The notes below the pieces were generated by a model. It was not told where the DNA came from. It searched no databases and saw only the letters and a list, made by a program, of their open reading frames with translations. From the NCBI RefSeq assembly GCF_051014685.1, contig NW_027479280.1, forward strand, positions 1-64,000: DNA of 64,000 nucleotides, given 5' to 3'. Positions 9,426 to 23,075 of the stretch are shown piece after piece. A program made the position numbers and the translations under genes. The DNA comes from Ptiloglossa arizonensis (Eukaryota > Arthropoda > Insecta > Hymenoptera > Colletidae). The number at the start of each line of letters is the position of its first letter. Position 1 is the stretch's first letter.

Positions 9426-12400
9426 CGGCCAAGGGGAAAACTACTCAGACCGTTGTATTCGGGCAAGCTTCTACTTTCAGATGCAACTGAAATTTTGCGA
9501 ATTGGTCAATCCGTTCGCGAGATATGGCAGTTTTGAGGTAAGAAACGCTTGAAAAACTCAAAATTTTCGCAGTTCTGATACTCGAAACGAATAACTAGAA
9601 CGGCCTAGGGGAAAACTACTCAGACCGTTGTAATCGGGCGAGTTTCTACTTTCAGATGCAACAGAAATTTTGCGGATTGCTCAATCCGTTCGCGAGATAT
9701 GGCAGTTTTGAGGTAAGAAACGCTAGAAAAACTCAAAATTTTCGCAGTTCTGATGCTCGAAACGAATAACTAGAACGGCCTAGGGGAAAACTACTCGGAC
9801 CGTTGTAATCGGGCGAGTTTCTACTTTCAGATGCAACTGAAACTTTGCGGACTGGTCAATCCGTTCGCGAGATATGGCAGTTTTTAGGTAAGAAACGCTT
9901 GAAAAACTCAAAATTTACGCAGTTCTGATGCTCGAAACGAATGACTAGAACGGCCTAGGGGAAAACTACTCAGACCGTTGTAATCGGGCGAGTTTCTACT
10001 TTCAGATGCAACAGAAATTTTGCGGATTGGTCAATCCGTTCGCGAGATATGGCAGTTTTGAGGTAAGAAACGCTTGAAAAACTAAAAATTTACGCAGTTC
10101 TGATGCTCGAAACGAATGACCAGAACGGCCTAGGGGAAAACTACTCAGACCGTTGTAATCGGGCGAGTTTCTACTTTCAGATGCAACAGAAATTTTGCGG
10201 ATTGGTCAATCCGTTCGCGAGATATGGCAGTTTTGAGGTAAGAAACGCTTGAAAAACTCAAAATTTTCGCAGTTCTGATGCTCGAAACGAATAACTAGAA
10301 CGGCCTAGGGGAAAACTACTCATACCGTTGTAATCGGGCCAGTTTCTACTTTCAGATGCAGCTGAAATTTTGCGGATTGGTCAATCCGATCGCGAGATAT
10401 GGCAGTTTTGAGGTAAGAAACGCTTGAAGAACTCAAAATTTTCGCAGTTCTGATGCTCGAAACGAATAACTAGAACGGCCTAGGGGAAAACTACTCGGAC
10501 CGTTGTAACCGGGCGAGTTTCTACTTTCAGATGCAACTGAAACTTTGCGGACTGGTCAATCCGTTCGCGAGATATGGCAGTTTTTAGGTAAGAAACGCTT
10601 GAAATACTCAAAATTTACGCAGTTCTGATGCTCGAAACGAATGACTAGAACGGCCTAGGGGAAAACTACTCAGACCGTTGTAATCGGGCGAGTTTCTACT
10701 TTCAGATGCAACAGAAATTTTGCGGATTGGTCAATCCGTTCGCGAGATATGGCAGTTTTGAGGTAAGAAACGCTTGAAAAACTAAAAATTTACGCAGTTC
10801 TGATGCTCGAAACGAATGACCAGAACGGCCTAGGGGAAAACTACTCAGACCGTTGTAATCGGGCGAGTTTCTACTTTCAGATGCAACAGAAATTTTGCGG
10901 ATTGGTCAATCCGTTCGCGAGATATGGCAGTTTTGAGGTAAGAAACGCTTGAAAAACTCAAAATTTTCGCAGTTCTGATGCTCGAAACGAATAACTAGAA
11001 CGGCCAAGGGGAAAACTACTCAGACCGTTGTATTCGGGCAAGCTTCTACTTTCAGATGCAACTGAAATTTTGCGAATTGGTCAATCCGTTCGCGAGATAT
11101 GGCAGTTTTGAGGTAAGAAACGCTTGAAAAACTCAAAATTTTCGCAGTTCTGATACTCGAAACGAATAACTAGAACGGCCTAGGGGAAAACTACTCAGAC
11201 CGTTGTAATCGGGCGAGTTTCTACTTTCAGATGCAACAGAAATTTTGCGGATTGCTCAATCCGTTCGCGAGATATGGCAGTTTTGAGGTAAGAAACGCTA
11301 GAAAAACTCAAAATTTTCGCAGTTCTGATGCTCGAAACGAATAACTAGAACGGCCTAGGGGAAAACTACTCAGACCGTTGTAATCGGGCGAGTTTCTACT
11401 TTCAGATGCAACAGAAATTTTGCGGATTGCTCAATCCGTTCGCGAGATATGGCAGTTTTGAGGTAAGAAACGCTTGAAAAACTCAAAATTTACGCAGTTC
11501 TGATGCTCGAAATGAATGACCAGAACGGCCTAGGGGAAAACTACTCAGACCGTTGTAATCGGGCGAGTTTCTACTTTCAGATGCAACAGAAATTTTGCGG
11601 ATTGGTCAATCCGTTCGCGAGATATGGCAGTTTTGAGGTAAGAAACGCTTGAAAAACTAAAAATTTACGCAGTTCTGATGCTCGAAACGAATGACCAGAA
11701 CGGCCTAGGGGAAAACTACTCAGACCGTTGTAATCGGGCGAGTTTCTACTTTCAGATGCAACAGAAATTTTGCGGATTGGTCAATCCGTTCGCGAGATAT
11801 GGCAGTTTTGAGGTAAGAAACGCTTGAAAAACTCAAAATTTTCGCAGTTCTGATGCTCGAAACGAATAACTAGAACGGCCTAGGGGAAAACTACTCATAC
11901 CGTTGTAATCGGGCCAGTTTCTACTTTCAGATGCAGCTGAAATTTTGCGGATTGGTCAATCCGATCGCGAGATATGGCAGTTTTGAGGTAAGAAACGCTT
12001 GAAGAACTCAAAATTTTCGCAGTTCTGATGCTCGAAACGAATAACTAGAACGGCCTAGGGGAAAACTACTCGGACCGTTGTAACCGGGCGAGTTTCTACT
12101 TTCAGATGCAACTGAAACTTTGCGGACTGGTCAATCCGTTCGCGAGATATGGCAGTTTTTAGGTAAGAAACGCTTGAAATACTCAAAATTTACGCAGTTC
12201 TGATGCTCGAAACGAATGACTAGAACGGCCTAGGGGAAAACTACTCAGACCGTTGTAATCGGGCGAGTTTCTACTTTCAGATGCAACAGAAATTTTGCGG
12301 ATTGGTCAATCCGTTCGCGAGATATGGCAGTTTTGAGGTAAGAAACGCTTGAAAAACTAAAAATTTACGCAGTTCTGATGCTCGAAACGAATGACCAGAA

Positions 12401-12750
12401 CGGCCTAGGGGAAAACTACTCAGACCGTTGTAATCGGGCGAGTTTCTACTTTCAGATGCAACAGAAATTTTGCGGATTGGTCAATCCGTTCGCGAGATAT
12501 GGCAGTTTTGAGGTAAGAAACGCTTGAAAAACTCAAAATTTTCGCAGTTCTGATGCTCGAAACGAATAACTAGAACGGCCAAGGGGAAAACTACTCAGAC
12601 CGTTGTATTCGGGCAAGCTTCTACTTTCAGATGCAACTGAAATTTTGCGAATTGGTCAATCCGTTCGCGAGATATGGCAGTTTTGAGGTAAGAAACGCTT
12701 GAAAAACTCAAAATTTTCGCAGTTCTGATACTCGAAACGAATAACTAGAA
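9426..12750 (+). repeat. Nine-monomer HOR (1575 bp), two copies plus the start of a third
   Basis: E monomers preceded by CCAAGGGG recur at 9426, 11001 and 12576, exactly 1575 bp apart. Each is followed by an F monomer with the private change CGCTAGAAAA (near 9721, 11296 and 12871). GAAATACTC in a B monomer recurs at the same spacing (near 10601 and 12176). Copies differ at the third position: a B monomer follows F in the first copy and an I monomer in the second, so homogenisation is incomplete. Confidence 0.87.
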
Positions 12751-13275
12751 CGGCCTAGGGGAAAACTACTCAGACCGTTGTAATCGGGCGAGTTTCTACT
12801 TTCAGATGCAACAGAAATTTTGCGGATTGCTCAATCCGTTCGCGAGATATGGCAGTTTTGAGGTAAGAAACGCTAGAAAAACTCAAAATTTTCGCAGTTC
12901 TGATGCTCGAAACGAATAACTAGAACGGCCTAGGGGAAAACTACTCGGACCGTTGTAATCGGGCGAGTTTCTACTTTCAGATGCAACAGAAATTTTGCGG
13001 ATTGGTCAATCCGTTCGCGAGATATGGCAGTTTTGAGGTAAGAAACGCTTGAAAAACTCAAAATTTTCGCAGTTCTGATGCTCGAAACGAATAACTAGAA
13101 CGGCCTAGGGGAAAACTACTCATACCGTTGTAATCGGGCCAGTTTCTACTTTCAGATGCAGCTGAAATTTTGCGGATTGGTCAATCCGATCGCGAGATAT
13201 GGCAGTTTTGAGGTAAGAAACGCTTGAAAAACTCAAAATTTTCGCAGTTCTGATGCTCGAAACGAATAACTAGAA

Positions 13276-15025
13276 CGGCCTAGGGGAAAACTACTCGGAC
13301 CGTTGTAATCGGGCGAGTTTCTACTTTCAGATGCAACTGAAACTTTGCGGACTGGTCAATCCGTTCGCGAGATATGGCAGTTTTTAGGTAAGAAACGCTT
13401 GAAAAACTCAAAATTTACGCCGTTCTGATGCTCGAAACGAATGACTAGAACGGCCTAGGGGAAAACTACTCAGACCGTTGTAATCGGGCGAGTTTCTACT
13501 TTCAGATGCAACAGAAATTTTGCGGATTGGTCAATCCGTTCGCGCGATATGGCAGTTTTGAGGTAAGAAACGCTTGAAAAACTAAAAATTTACGCAGTTC
13601 TGATGCTCGAAACGAATGACCAGAACGGCCTAGGGGAAAACTACTCAGACCGTTGTAATCGGGCGAGTTTCTACTTTCAGATGCAACAGAAATTTTGCGG
13701 ATTGGTCAATCCGTTCGCGAGATATGGCAGTTTTGAGGTAAGAAACGCTTGAAAAACTCAAAATTTTCGCAGTTCTGATGCTCGAAACGAATAACTAGAA
13801 CGGCCTAGGGGAAAACTACTCATACCGTTGTAATCGGGCCAGTTTCTACTTTCAGATGCAGCTGAAATTTTGGGGATTGGTCAATCCGATCGCGAGATAT
13901 GGCAGTTTTGAGGTAAGAAACGCTTGAAAAACTCAAAATTTTCGCAGTTCTGATGCTCGAAACGAATAACTAGAACGGCCTAGGGGAAAACTACTCGGAC
14001 CGTTGTAACCGGGCGAGTTTCTACTTTCAGATGCAACTGAAACTTTGCGGACTGGTCAATCCGTTCGCGAGATATGGCAGTTTTTAGGTAAGAAACGCTT
14101 GAAAAACTCAAAATTTACGCAGTTCTGATGCTCGAAACGAATGACTAGAACGGCCTAGGGGAAAACTACTCAGACCGTTGTAATCGGGCGAGTTTCTACT
14201 TTCAGATGCAACAGAAATTTTGCGGATTGGTCAATCCGTTCGCGAGATATGGCAGTTTTGAGGTAAGAAACGCTTGAAAAACTCAAAATTTACGCCGTTC
14301 TGATGCTCGAAACGAATGACTAGAACGGCCTAGGGGAAAACTACTCAGACCGTTGTAATCGGGCGAGTTTCTACTTTCAGATGCAACAGAAATTTTGCGG
14401 ATTGGTCAATCCGTTCGCGCGATATGGCAGTTTTGAGGTAAGAAACGCTTGAAAAACTAAAAATTTACGCAGTTCTGATGCTCGAAACGAATGACCAGAA
14501 CGGCCTAGGGGAAAACTACTCAGACCGTTGTAATCGGGCGAGTTTCTACTTTCAGATGCAACAGAAATTTTGCGGATTGGTCAATCCGTTCGCGAGATAT
14601 GGCAGTTTTGAGGTAAGAAACGCTTGAAAAACTCAAAATTTTCGCAGTTCTGATGCTCGAAACGAATAACTAGAACGGCCTAGGGGAAAACTACTCATAC
14701 CGTTGTAATCGGGCCAGTTTCTACTTTCAGATGCAGCTGAAATTTTGGGGATTGGTCAATCCGATCGCGAGATATGGCAGTTTTGAGGTAAGAAACGCTT
14801 GAAAAACTCAAAATTTTCGCAGTTCTGATGCTCGAAACGAATAACTAGAACGGCCTAGGGGAAAACTACTCGGACCGTTGTAACCGGGCGAGTTTCTACT
14901 TTCAGATGCAACTGAAACTTTGCGGACTGGTCAATCCGTTCGCGAGATATGGCAGTTTTTAGGTAAGAAACGCTTGAAAAACTCAAAATTTACGCAGTTC
15001 TGATGCTCGAAACGAATGACTAGAA
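13276..15025 (+). repeat. Five-monomer tandem duplication (2 x 875 bp)
   Basis: Three private marks recur exactly 875 bp apart: TACGCCGTTC (13421 and 14296), TTCGCGCGATATGG (near 13541 and 14416) and TTTTGGGGATTGG (near 13871 and 14746). The same three marks also occur once near 5196-5650, which suggests the source lineage. The junction between the copies is the hybrid monomer at 14151-14325. Confidence 0.9.
14151..14325 (+). repeat. Hybrid C/B monomer at the 875-bp duplication junction
   Basis: The left part is type C: CAGACCG, CAACAG, GATTGG, and TTTTGAGG with G at 14260 where B has T. The right part is type B: ACTCAAAATTTACGCCG with C at 14284 where type C has A, then AATGACTAG. The switch therefore lies in 14261-14283. 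It stands exactly one 875-bp period after the full B monomer at 13276 whose CGCCG mark it shares. Confidence 0.88.
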
Positions 15026-17475
15026 CGGCCTAGGGGAAAACTACTCAGACCGTTGTAATCGGGCGAGTTTCTACTTTCAGATGCAACAGAAATTTTGCGG
15101 ATTGGTCAATCCGTTCGCGAGATATGGCAGTTTTGAGGTAAGAAACGCTTGAAAAACTAAAAATTTACGCAGTTCTGATGCTCGAAACGAATGACCAGAA
15201 CGGCCTAGGGGAAAACTACTCGGACCGTTGTAATCGGGCGAGTTTCTACTTTCAGATGCAACAGAAATTTTGCGGATTGGTCAATCCGTTCGCGAGATAT
15301 GGCAGTTTTGAGGTAAGAAACGCTTGAAAAACTCAAAATTTTCGCAGTTCTGATGCTCGAAACGAATAACTAGAACGGCCAAGGGGAAAACTACTCAGAC
15401 CGTTGTATTCGGGCAAGCTTCTACTTTCAGATGCAACTGAAATTTTGCGAATTGGTCAATCCGTTCGCGAGATATGGCAGTTTTGAGGTAAGAAACGCTT
15501 GAAAAACTCAAAATTTTCGCAGTTCTGATACTCGAAACGAATAACTAGAACGGCCTAGGGGAAAACTACTCAGACCGTTGTAATCGGGCGAGTTTCTACT
15601 TTCAGATGCAACAGAAATTTTGCGGATTGCTCAATCCGTTCGCGAGATATGGCAGTTTTGAGGTAAGAAACGCTTGAAAAACTCAAAATTTTCGCAGTTC
15701 TGATGCTCGAAACGAATAACTAGAACGGCCTAGGGGAAAACTACTCAGACCGTTGTAATCGGGCGAGTTTCTACTTTCAGATGCAACAGAAATTTTGCGG
15801 ATTGCTCAATCCGTTCGCGAGATATGGCAGTTTTGATGTAAGAAACGCTTGAAAAACTCAAAATTTTCGCAGTTCTGATGCTCGAAACGAATAACTAGAA
15901 CGGCCTAGGGGAAAACTACTCAGACCGTTGTAATCGGGCGAGTTTCTACTTTCAGATGCAACAGAAATTTTGCGGATTGCTCAATCCGTTCGCGAGATAT
16001 GGCAGTTTTGAGGTAAGAAACGCTTGAAAAACTCAAAATTTTCGCAGTTCTGATGCTCGAAACGAATAACTAGAACGGCCTAGGGGAAAACTACTCAGAC
16101 CGTTGTAATCGGGCGAGTTTCTACTTTCAGATGCAACAGAAATTTTGCGGATTGCTCAATCCGTTCGCGAGATATGGCAGTTTTGAGGTAAGAAACGCTT
16201 GAAAAACTCAAAATTTACGCAGTTCTGATGCTCGAAACGAATGACTAGAACGGCCTAGGGGAAAACTACACAGACCGTTGTAATCGGGCGAGTTTCTACT
16301 TTCAGATGCAACAGAAACTTTGCGGATTGGTCAATCCGTTCGCAAGATATGGCAGTTTTGAGGTAAGAAACGCTTGAAAAAGTCAAAATTTACGCAGTTC
16401 TGATGCTCGAAACGAATGACTAGAACGGCCTAGGGGAAAACTACTCAGACCGTTGTAATCGGGCGAGTTTCTACTTTCAGATGCAACAGAAACTTTGCGG
16501 ATTGGTCAATCCGTTCGCAAGATATGGCAGTTTTGAGGTAAGAAACGCTTGAAAAAGTCAAAATTTACGCAGTTCTGATGCTCGAAACGAATGACTAGAA
16601 CGGCCTAGGGGAAAACTACTCAGACCGTTGTAATCGGGCGAGTTTCTACTTTCAGATGCAACAGAAATTTTGCGGATTGGTCAATCCGTTCGGGAGATAT
16701 GGCAGTTTTGAGGTAAGAAACGCTTGAAAAACTCAAAATTTTCGCAGTTCTGATGCTCGAAACGAATAACTAGAACGGCCAAGGGGAAAACTACTCAGAC
16801 CGTTGTAATCGGGCGAGTTTCTACTTTCAGATGCAACAGAAATTTTGCGGATTGCTCAATCCGTTCGCGAGATATGGCAGTTTTGAGGTAAGAAACGCTT
16901 GAAAAACTCAAAATTTTCGCAGTTCTGATGCTCGAAACGAATAACTAGAACGGCCTAGGGGAAAACTACTCAGACCGTTGTAATCGGGCGAGTTTCTACT
17001 TTCAGATGCAACAGAAATTTTGCGGATTGCTCAATCCGTTCGCGAGATATGGCAGTTTTGATGTAAGAAACGCTTGAAAAACTCAAAATTTTCGCAGTTC
17101 TGATGCTCGAAACGAATAACTAGAACGGCCTAGGGGAAAACTACTCAGACCGTTGTAATCGGGCGAGTTTCTACTTTCAGATGCAACAGAAATTTTGCGG
17201 ATTGCTCAATCCGTTCGCGAGATATGGCAGTTTTGAGGTAAGAAACGCTTGAAAAACTCAAAATTTTCGCAGTTCTGATGCTCGAAACGAATAACTAGAA
17301 CGGCCTAGGGGAAAACTACTCAGACCGTTGTAATCGGGCGAGTTTCTACTTTCAGATGCAACAGAAATTTTGCGGATTGCTCAATCCGTTCGCGAGATAT
17401 GGCAGTTTTGAGGTAAGAAACGCTTGAAAAACTCAAAATTTACGCAGTTCTGATGCTCGAAACGAATGACTAGAA

Positions 17476-20400
17476 CGGCCTAGGGGAAAACTACACAGAC
17501 CGTTGTAATCGGGCGAGTTTCTACTTTCAGATGCAACAGAAACTTTGCGGATTGGTCAATCCGTTCGCAAGATATGGCAGTTTTGAGGTAAGAAACGCTT
17601 GAAAAAGTCAAAATTTACGCAGTTCTGATGCTCGAAACGAAGGACTAGAACGGCCTAGGGGAAAACTACTCAGACCGTTGTAATCGGGCGAGTTTCTACT
17701 TTCAGATGCAACAGAAATTTTGCGGATTGGTCAATCCGTTCGGGAGATATGGCAGTTTTGAGGTAAGAAACGCTTGAAAAACTCAAAATTTTCGCAGTTC
17801 TGATGCTCGAAACGAATAACTAGAACGGCCTAGGGGAAAACTACTCAGACCGTTGTATTCGGGCAAGCTTCTACTTTCAGATGCATCTGAAATTTTGCGA
17901 ATTGGTCAATCCGTTCGCGAGATATGGCAGTTTTGAGGTAAGAAACGCTTGAAAAACTCAAAATTTTCGCAGTTCTGATGCTCGAAACGAATAACTAGAA
18001 CGGCCTAGGGGAAAACTACTCGGACCGTTGTAATCGGGCGAGTTTCTACTTTCAGATGCAACTGAAACTTTGCGGATTGGTCAATCCGTTCGCGAGATAT
18101 GGCAGTTTTTAGGTAAGAAACGCTTGAAAAACTCAAAATTTACGCAGTTCTGATGCTCGAAACGAATGACTAGAACGGCCTAGGGGAAAACTACTCAGAC
18201 CGTTGTAATCGGGCGAGTTTCTACTTTCAGATGCAACAGAAATTTTGCGGATTGGTCAATCCGTTCGCGAGATATGGCAGTTTTGAGGTAAGAAACGCTT
18301 GAAAAACTAAAAATTTACGCAGTTCTGATGCTCGAAACGAATGACCAGAACGGCCTAGGGGAAAACTACTCAGACCGTTGTAATCGGGCGAGTTTCTACT
18401 TTCAGATGCAACAGAAATTTTGCGGATTGGTCAATCCGTTCGCGAGATATGGCAGTTTTGAGGTAAGAAACGCTTGAAAAACTCAAAATTTTCGCAGTTC
18501 TGATGCTCGAAACGAATAACTAGAACGGCCTAGGGGAAAACTACTCATACCGTTGTAATCGGGCCAGTTTCTACTTTCAGATGCAGCTGAAATTTTGCGG
18601 ATTGGTCAATCCGATCGCGAGATATGGCAGTTTTGAGGTAAGAAACGCTTGAAAAACTCAAAATTTTCGCAGTTCTGATGCTCGAAACGAATAACTAGAA
18701 CGGCCTAGGGGAAAACTACTCAGACCGTTGTATTCGGGCAAGCTTCTACTTTCAGATGCAACTGAAATTTTGCGAATTGGTCAATCCGTTCGCGAGATAT
18801 GGCAGTTTTGAGGTAAGAAACGCTTGAAAAACTCAAAATTTTCGCAGTTCTGATGCTCGAAACGAATAACTAGAACGGCCTAGGGGAAAACTACTCAGAC
18901 CGTTGTAATCGGGCGAGTTTCTACTTTCAGATGCAACAGAAATTTTGCGGATTGCTCAATCCGTTCGCGAGATATGGCAGTTTTGAGGTAAGAAACGCTT
19001 GAAAAACTCAAAATTTTCGCAGTTCTGATGCTCGAAACGAATAACTAGAACGGCCTAGGGGAAAACTACTCAGACCGTTGTAATCGGGCGAGTTTCTACT
19101 TTCAGATGCAACAGAAATTTTGCGGATTGCTCAATCCGTTCGCGAGATATGGCAGTTTTGATGTAAGAAACGCTTGAAAAACTCAAAATTTTCGCAGTTC
19201 TGATGCTCGAAACCAATAACTAGAACGGCCTAGGGGAAAACTACTCAGACCGTTGTAATCGGGCGAGTTTCTACTTTCAAATGGAACAGAAATTGTGCGG
19301 ATTGCTCAATCCGTTCGCGAGATATGGCAGTTTTGAGGTAAGAAACGCTTGAAAAACTCAAAATTTTCGCAGTTCTGATGCTCGAAACGAATAACTAGAA
19401 CGGCCTAGGGGAAAACTACTCAGACCGTTGTAATCGGGCGAGTTTCTACTTTCAGATGCAACAGAAATTTTGCGGATTGCTCAATCCGTTCGCGAGATAT
19501 GGCAGTTTTGAGGTAAGAAACGCTTGAAAAACTCAAAATTTACGCAGTTCTGATGCTCGAAACGAATGACTAGAACGGCCTAGGGGAAAACTACACAGAC
19601 CGTTGTAATCGGGCGAGTTTCTACTTTCAGATGCAACAGAAACTTTGCGGATTGGTCAATCCGTTCGCAAGATATGGCAGTTTTGAGGTAAGAAACGCTT
19701 GAAAAAGTCAAAATTTACGCAGTTCTGATGCTCGAAACGAAGGACTAGAACGGCCTAGGGGAAAACTACTCAGACCGTTGTAATCGGGCGAGTTTCTACT
19801 TTCAGATGCAACAGAAATTTTGCGGATTGGTCAATCCGTTCGGGAGATATGGCAGTTTTGAGGTAAGAAACGCTTGAAAAACTCAAAATTTTCGCAGTTC
19901 TGATGCTCGAAACGAATAACTAGAACGGCCTAGGGGAAAACTACTCAGACCGTTGTATTCGGGCAAGCTTCTACTTTCAGATGCATCTGAAATTTTGCGA
20001 ATTGGTCAATCCGTTCGCGAGATATGGCAGTTTTGAGGTAAGAAACGCTTGAAAAACTCAAAATTTTCGCAGTTCTGATGCTCGAAACGAATAACTAGAA
20101 CGGCCTAGGGGAAAACTACTCGGACCGTTGTAATCGGGCGAGTTTCTACTTTCAGATGCAACTGAAACTTTGCGGATTGGTCAATCCGTTCGCGAGATAT
20201 GGCAGTTTTTAGGTAAGAAACGCTTGAAAAACTCAAAATTTACGCAGTTCTGATGCTCGAAACGAATGACTAGAACGGCCTAGGGGAAAACTACTCAGAC
20301 CGTTGTAATCGGGCGAGTTTCTACTTTCAGATGCAACAGAAATTTTGCGGATTGGTCAATCCGTTCGCGAGATATGGCAGTTTTGAGGTAAGAAACGCTT

Positions 20401-21675
20401 GAAAAACTAAAAATTTACGCAGTTCTGATGCTCGAAACGAATGACCAGAACGGCCTAGGGGAAAACTACTCAGACCGTTGTAATCGGGCGAGTTTCTACT
20501 TTCAGATGCAACAGAAATTTTGCGGATTGGTCAATCCGTTCGCGAGATATGGCAGTTTTGAGGTAAGAAACGCTTGAAAAACTCAAAATTTTCGCAGTTC
20601 TGATGCTCGAAACGAATAACTAGAACGGCCTAGGGGAAAACTACTCATACCGTTGTAATCGGGCCAGTTTCTACTTTCAGATGCAGCTGAAATTTTGCGG
20701 ATTGGTCAATCCGATCGCGAGATATGGCAGTTTTGAGGTAAGAAACGCTTGAAAAACTCAAAATTTTCGCAGTTCTGATGCTCGAAACGAATAACTAGAA
20801 CGGCCTAGGGGAAAACTACTCAGACCGTTGTATTCGGGCAAGCTTCTACTTTCAGATGCAACTGAAATTTTGCGAATTGGTCAATCCGTTCGCGAGATAT
20901 GGCAGTTTTGAGGTAAGAAACGCTTGAAAAACTCAAAATTTTCGCAGTTCTGATGCTCGAAACGAATAACTAGAACGGCCTAGGGGAAAACTACTCAGAC
21001 CGTTGTAATCGGGCGAGTTTCTACTTTCAGATGCAACAGAAATTTTGCGGATTGCTCAATCCGTTCGCGAGATATGGCAGTTTTGAGGTAAGAAACGCTT
21101 GAAAAACTCAAAATTTTCGCAGTTCTGATGCTCGAAACGAATAACTAGAACGGCCTAGGGGAAAACTACTCAGACCGTTGTAATCGGGCGAGTTTCTACT
21201 TTCAGATGCAACAGAAATTTTGCGGATTGCTCAATCCGTTCGCGAGATATGGCAGTTTTGATGTAAGAAACGCTTGAAAAACTCAAAATTTTCGCAGTTC
21301 TGATGCTCGAAACCAATAACTAGAACGGCCTAGGGGAAAACTACTCAGACCGTTGTAATCGGGCGAGTTTCTACTTTCAAATGGAACAGAAATTGTGCGG
21401 ATTGCTCAATCCGTTCGCGAGATATGGCAGTTTTGAGGTAAGAAACGCTTGAAAAACTCAAAATTTTCGCAGTTCTGATGCTCGAAACGAATAACTAGAA
21501 CGGCCTAGGGGAAAACTACTCAGACCGTTGTAATCGGGCGAGTTTCTACTTTCAGATGCAACAGAAATTTTGCGGATTGCTCAATCCGTTCGCGAGATAT
21601 GGCAGTTTTGAGGTAAGAAACGCTTGAAAAACTCAAAATTTACGCAGTTCTGATGCTCGAAACGAATGACTAGAA
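17476..21675 (+). repeat. Twelve-monomer HOR (2 x 2100 bp): K-D-E'-B-C-D-A-E-F-G-F-I
   Basis: Comparing positions 2100 bp apart, I saw no difference between 17196-19613 and 19296-21713, about 2.4 kb. Shared private marks include CGAAGGACTAG (17640 and 19740). Later marks GAAACCAATAAC (near 19210 and 21310) and TTCAAATGGAACAG with AATTGTGCGG (near 19276 and 21376) are present in both units but absent from the preceding F at about 17160-17200, bounding the duplicated segment on the left. Confidence 0.92.
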
Positions 21676-23075
21676 CGGCCTAGGGGAAAACTACACAGAC
21701 CGTTGTAATCGGGTGAGTTTCTACTTTCAGATGCAACAGAAACTTTGCGGATTGGTCAATCCGTTCGCGAGATATGGCAGTTTTGAGGTAAGAAACGCTT
21801 GAAAAACTAAAAATTTACGCAGTTCTGATGCTCGAAACGAATGACCAGAACGGCCTAGGGGAAAACTACTCAGACCGTTGTAATCGGGCGAGTTTCTACT
21901 TTCAGATGCAACAGAAATTTTGCGGATTGGTCAATCCGTTCGCGAGATATGGCAGTTTTGAGGTAAGAAACGCTTGAAAAACTCAAAATTTTCGCAGTTC
22001 TGATGCTCGAAACGAATAACTAGAACGGCCTAGGGGAAAACTACTCATACCGTTGTAATCGGGCCAGTTTCTACTTTCAGATGCAGCTGAAATTTTGCGG
22101 ATTGGTCAATCCGATCGCGAGATATGGCAGTTTTGAGGTAAGAAACGCTTGAAAAACTCAAAATTTTCGCAGTTCTGATGCTCGAAACGAATAACTAGAA
22201 CGGCCTAGGGGAAAACTACTCAGACCGTTGTATTCGGGCAAGCTTCTACTTTCAGATGCAACTGAAATTTTGCGAATTGGTCAATCCGTTCGCGAGATAT
22301 GGCAGTTTTGAGGTAAGAAACGCTTGAAAAACTCAAAATTTTCGCAGTTCTGATGCTCGAAACGAATAACTAGAACGGCCTAGGGGAAAACTACTCAGAC
22401 CGTTGTAATCGGGCGAGTTTCTACTTTCAGATGCAACAGAAATTTTGCGGATTGCTCAATCCGTTCGCGAGATATGGCAGTTTTGAGGTAAGAAACGCTT
22501 GAAAAACTCAAAATTTTCGCAGTTCTGATGCTCGAAACGAATAACTAGAACGGCCTAGGGGAAAACTACTCAGACCGTTGTAATCGGGCGAGTTTCTACT
22601 TTCAGATGCAACAGAAATTTTGCGGATTGCTCAATCCGTTCGCGAGATATGGCAGTTTTGATGTAAGAAACGCTTGAAAAACTCAAAATTTTCGCAGTTC
22701 TGATGCTCGAAACCAATAACTAGAACGGCCTAGGGGAAAACTACTCAGACCGTTGTAATCGGGCAAGTTTCTACTTTCAAATGGAACAGAAATTGTGCGG
22801 ATTGCTCAATCCGTTCGCGAGATATGGCAGTTTTGAGGTAAGAAACGCTTGAAAAACTCAAAATTTTCGCAGTTCTGATGCTCGAAACGAATAACTAGAA
22901 CGGCCTAGGGGAAAACTACTCAGACCGTTGTAATCGGGCGAGTTTCTACTTTCAGATGCAACAGAAATTTTGCGGATTGCTCAATCCGTTCGCGAGATAT
23001 GGCAGTTTTGAGGTAAGAAACGCTTGAAAAACTCAAAATTTACGCAGTTCTGATGCTCGAAACGAATGACTAGAA
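21676..23075 (+). repeat. Eight-monomer HOR derivative lacking four monomers
   Basis: The order is K/C hybrid, D, A, E, F, G, F, I: the 12-monomer unit without D, E', B and the C start, a loss of 700 bp. The first monomer is K on its left (CACAGACC, AACTTTG with C at 21743) and C on its right (ACTAAAAATT with C at 21807 where K has G, then AATGACCAG). The exchange therefore lies between 21744 and 21806. GGGTGAG at 21714 recurs in the next K at 23114, exactly 1400 bp on. Confidence 0.88.

Larger units (their letters stand above)
3476..16250 (+). repeat. Zone 1: A-B-C-D-rich satellite domain
   Basis: The runs A, B, C, D recur through this zone, interrupted by E-F-(G-F)-I runs. The B monomers here (for example near 3660, 5070, 7520, 9790, 13295 and 14870) carry GCGGACTGG, whereas every B monomer to the right of 17 kb carries GCGGATTGG, so the two B subtypes are spatially separated. 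E monomers in this zone mostly follow a CCAAGGGG junction and carry GATACTCG, marks not seen after about 16.8 kb. K and a'/a'' types are absent. The zone is gene-free. Confidence 0.88.
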
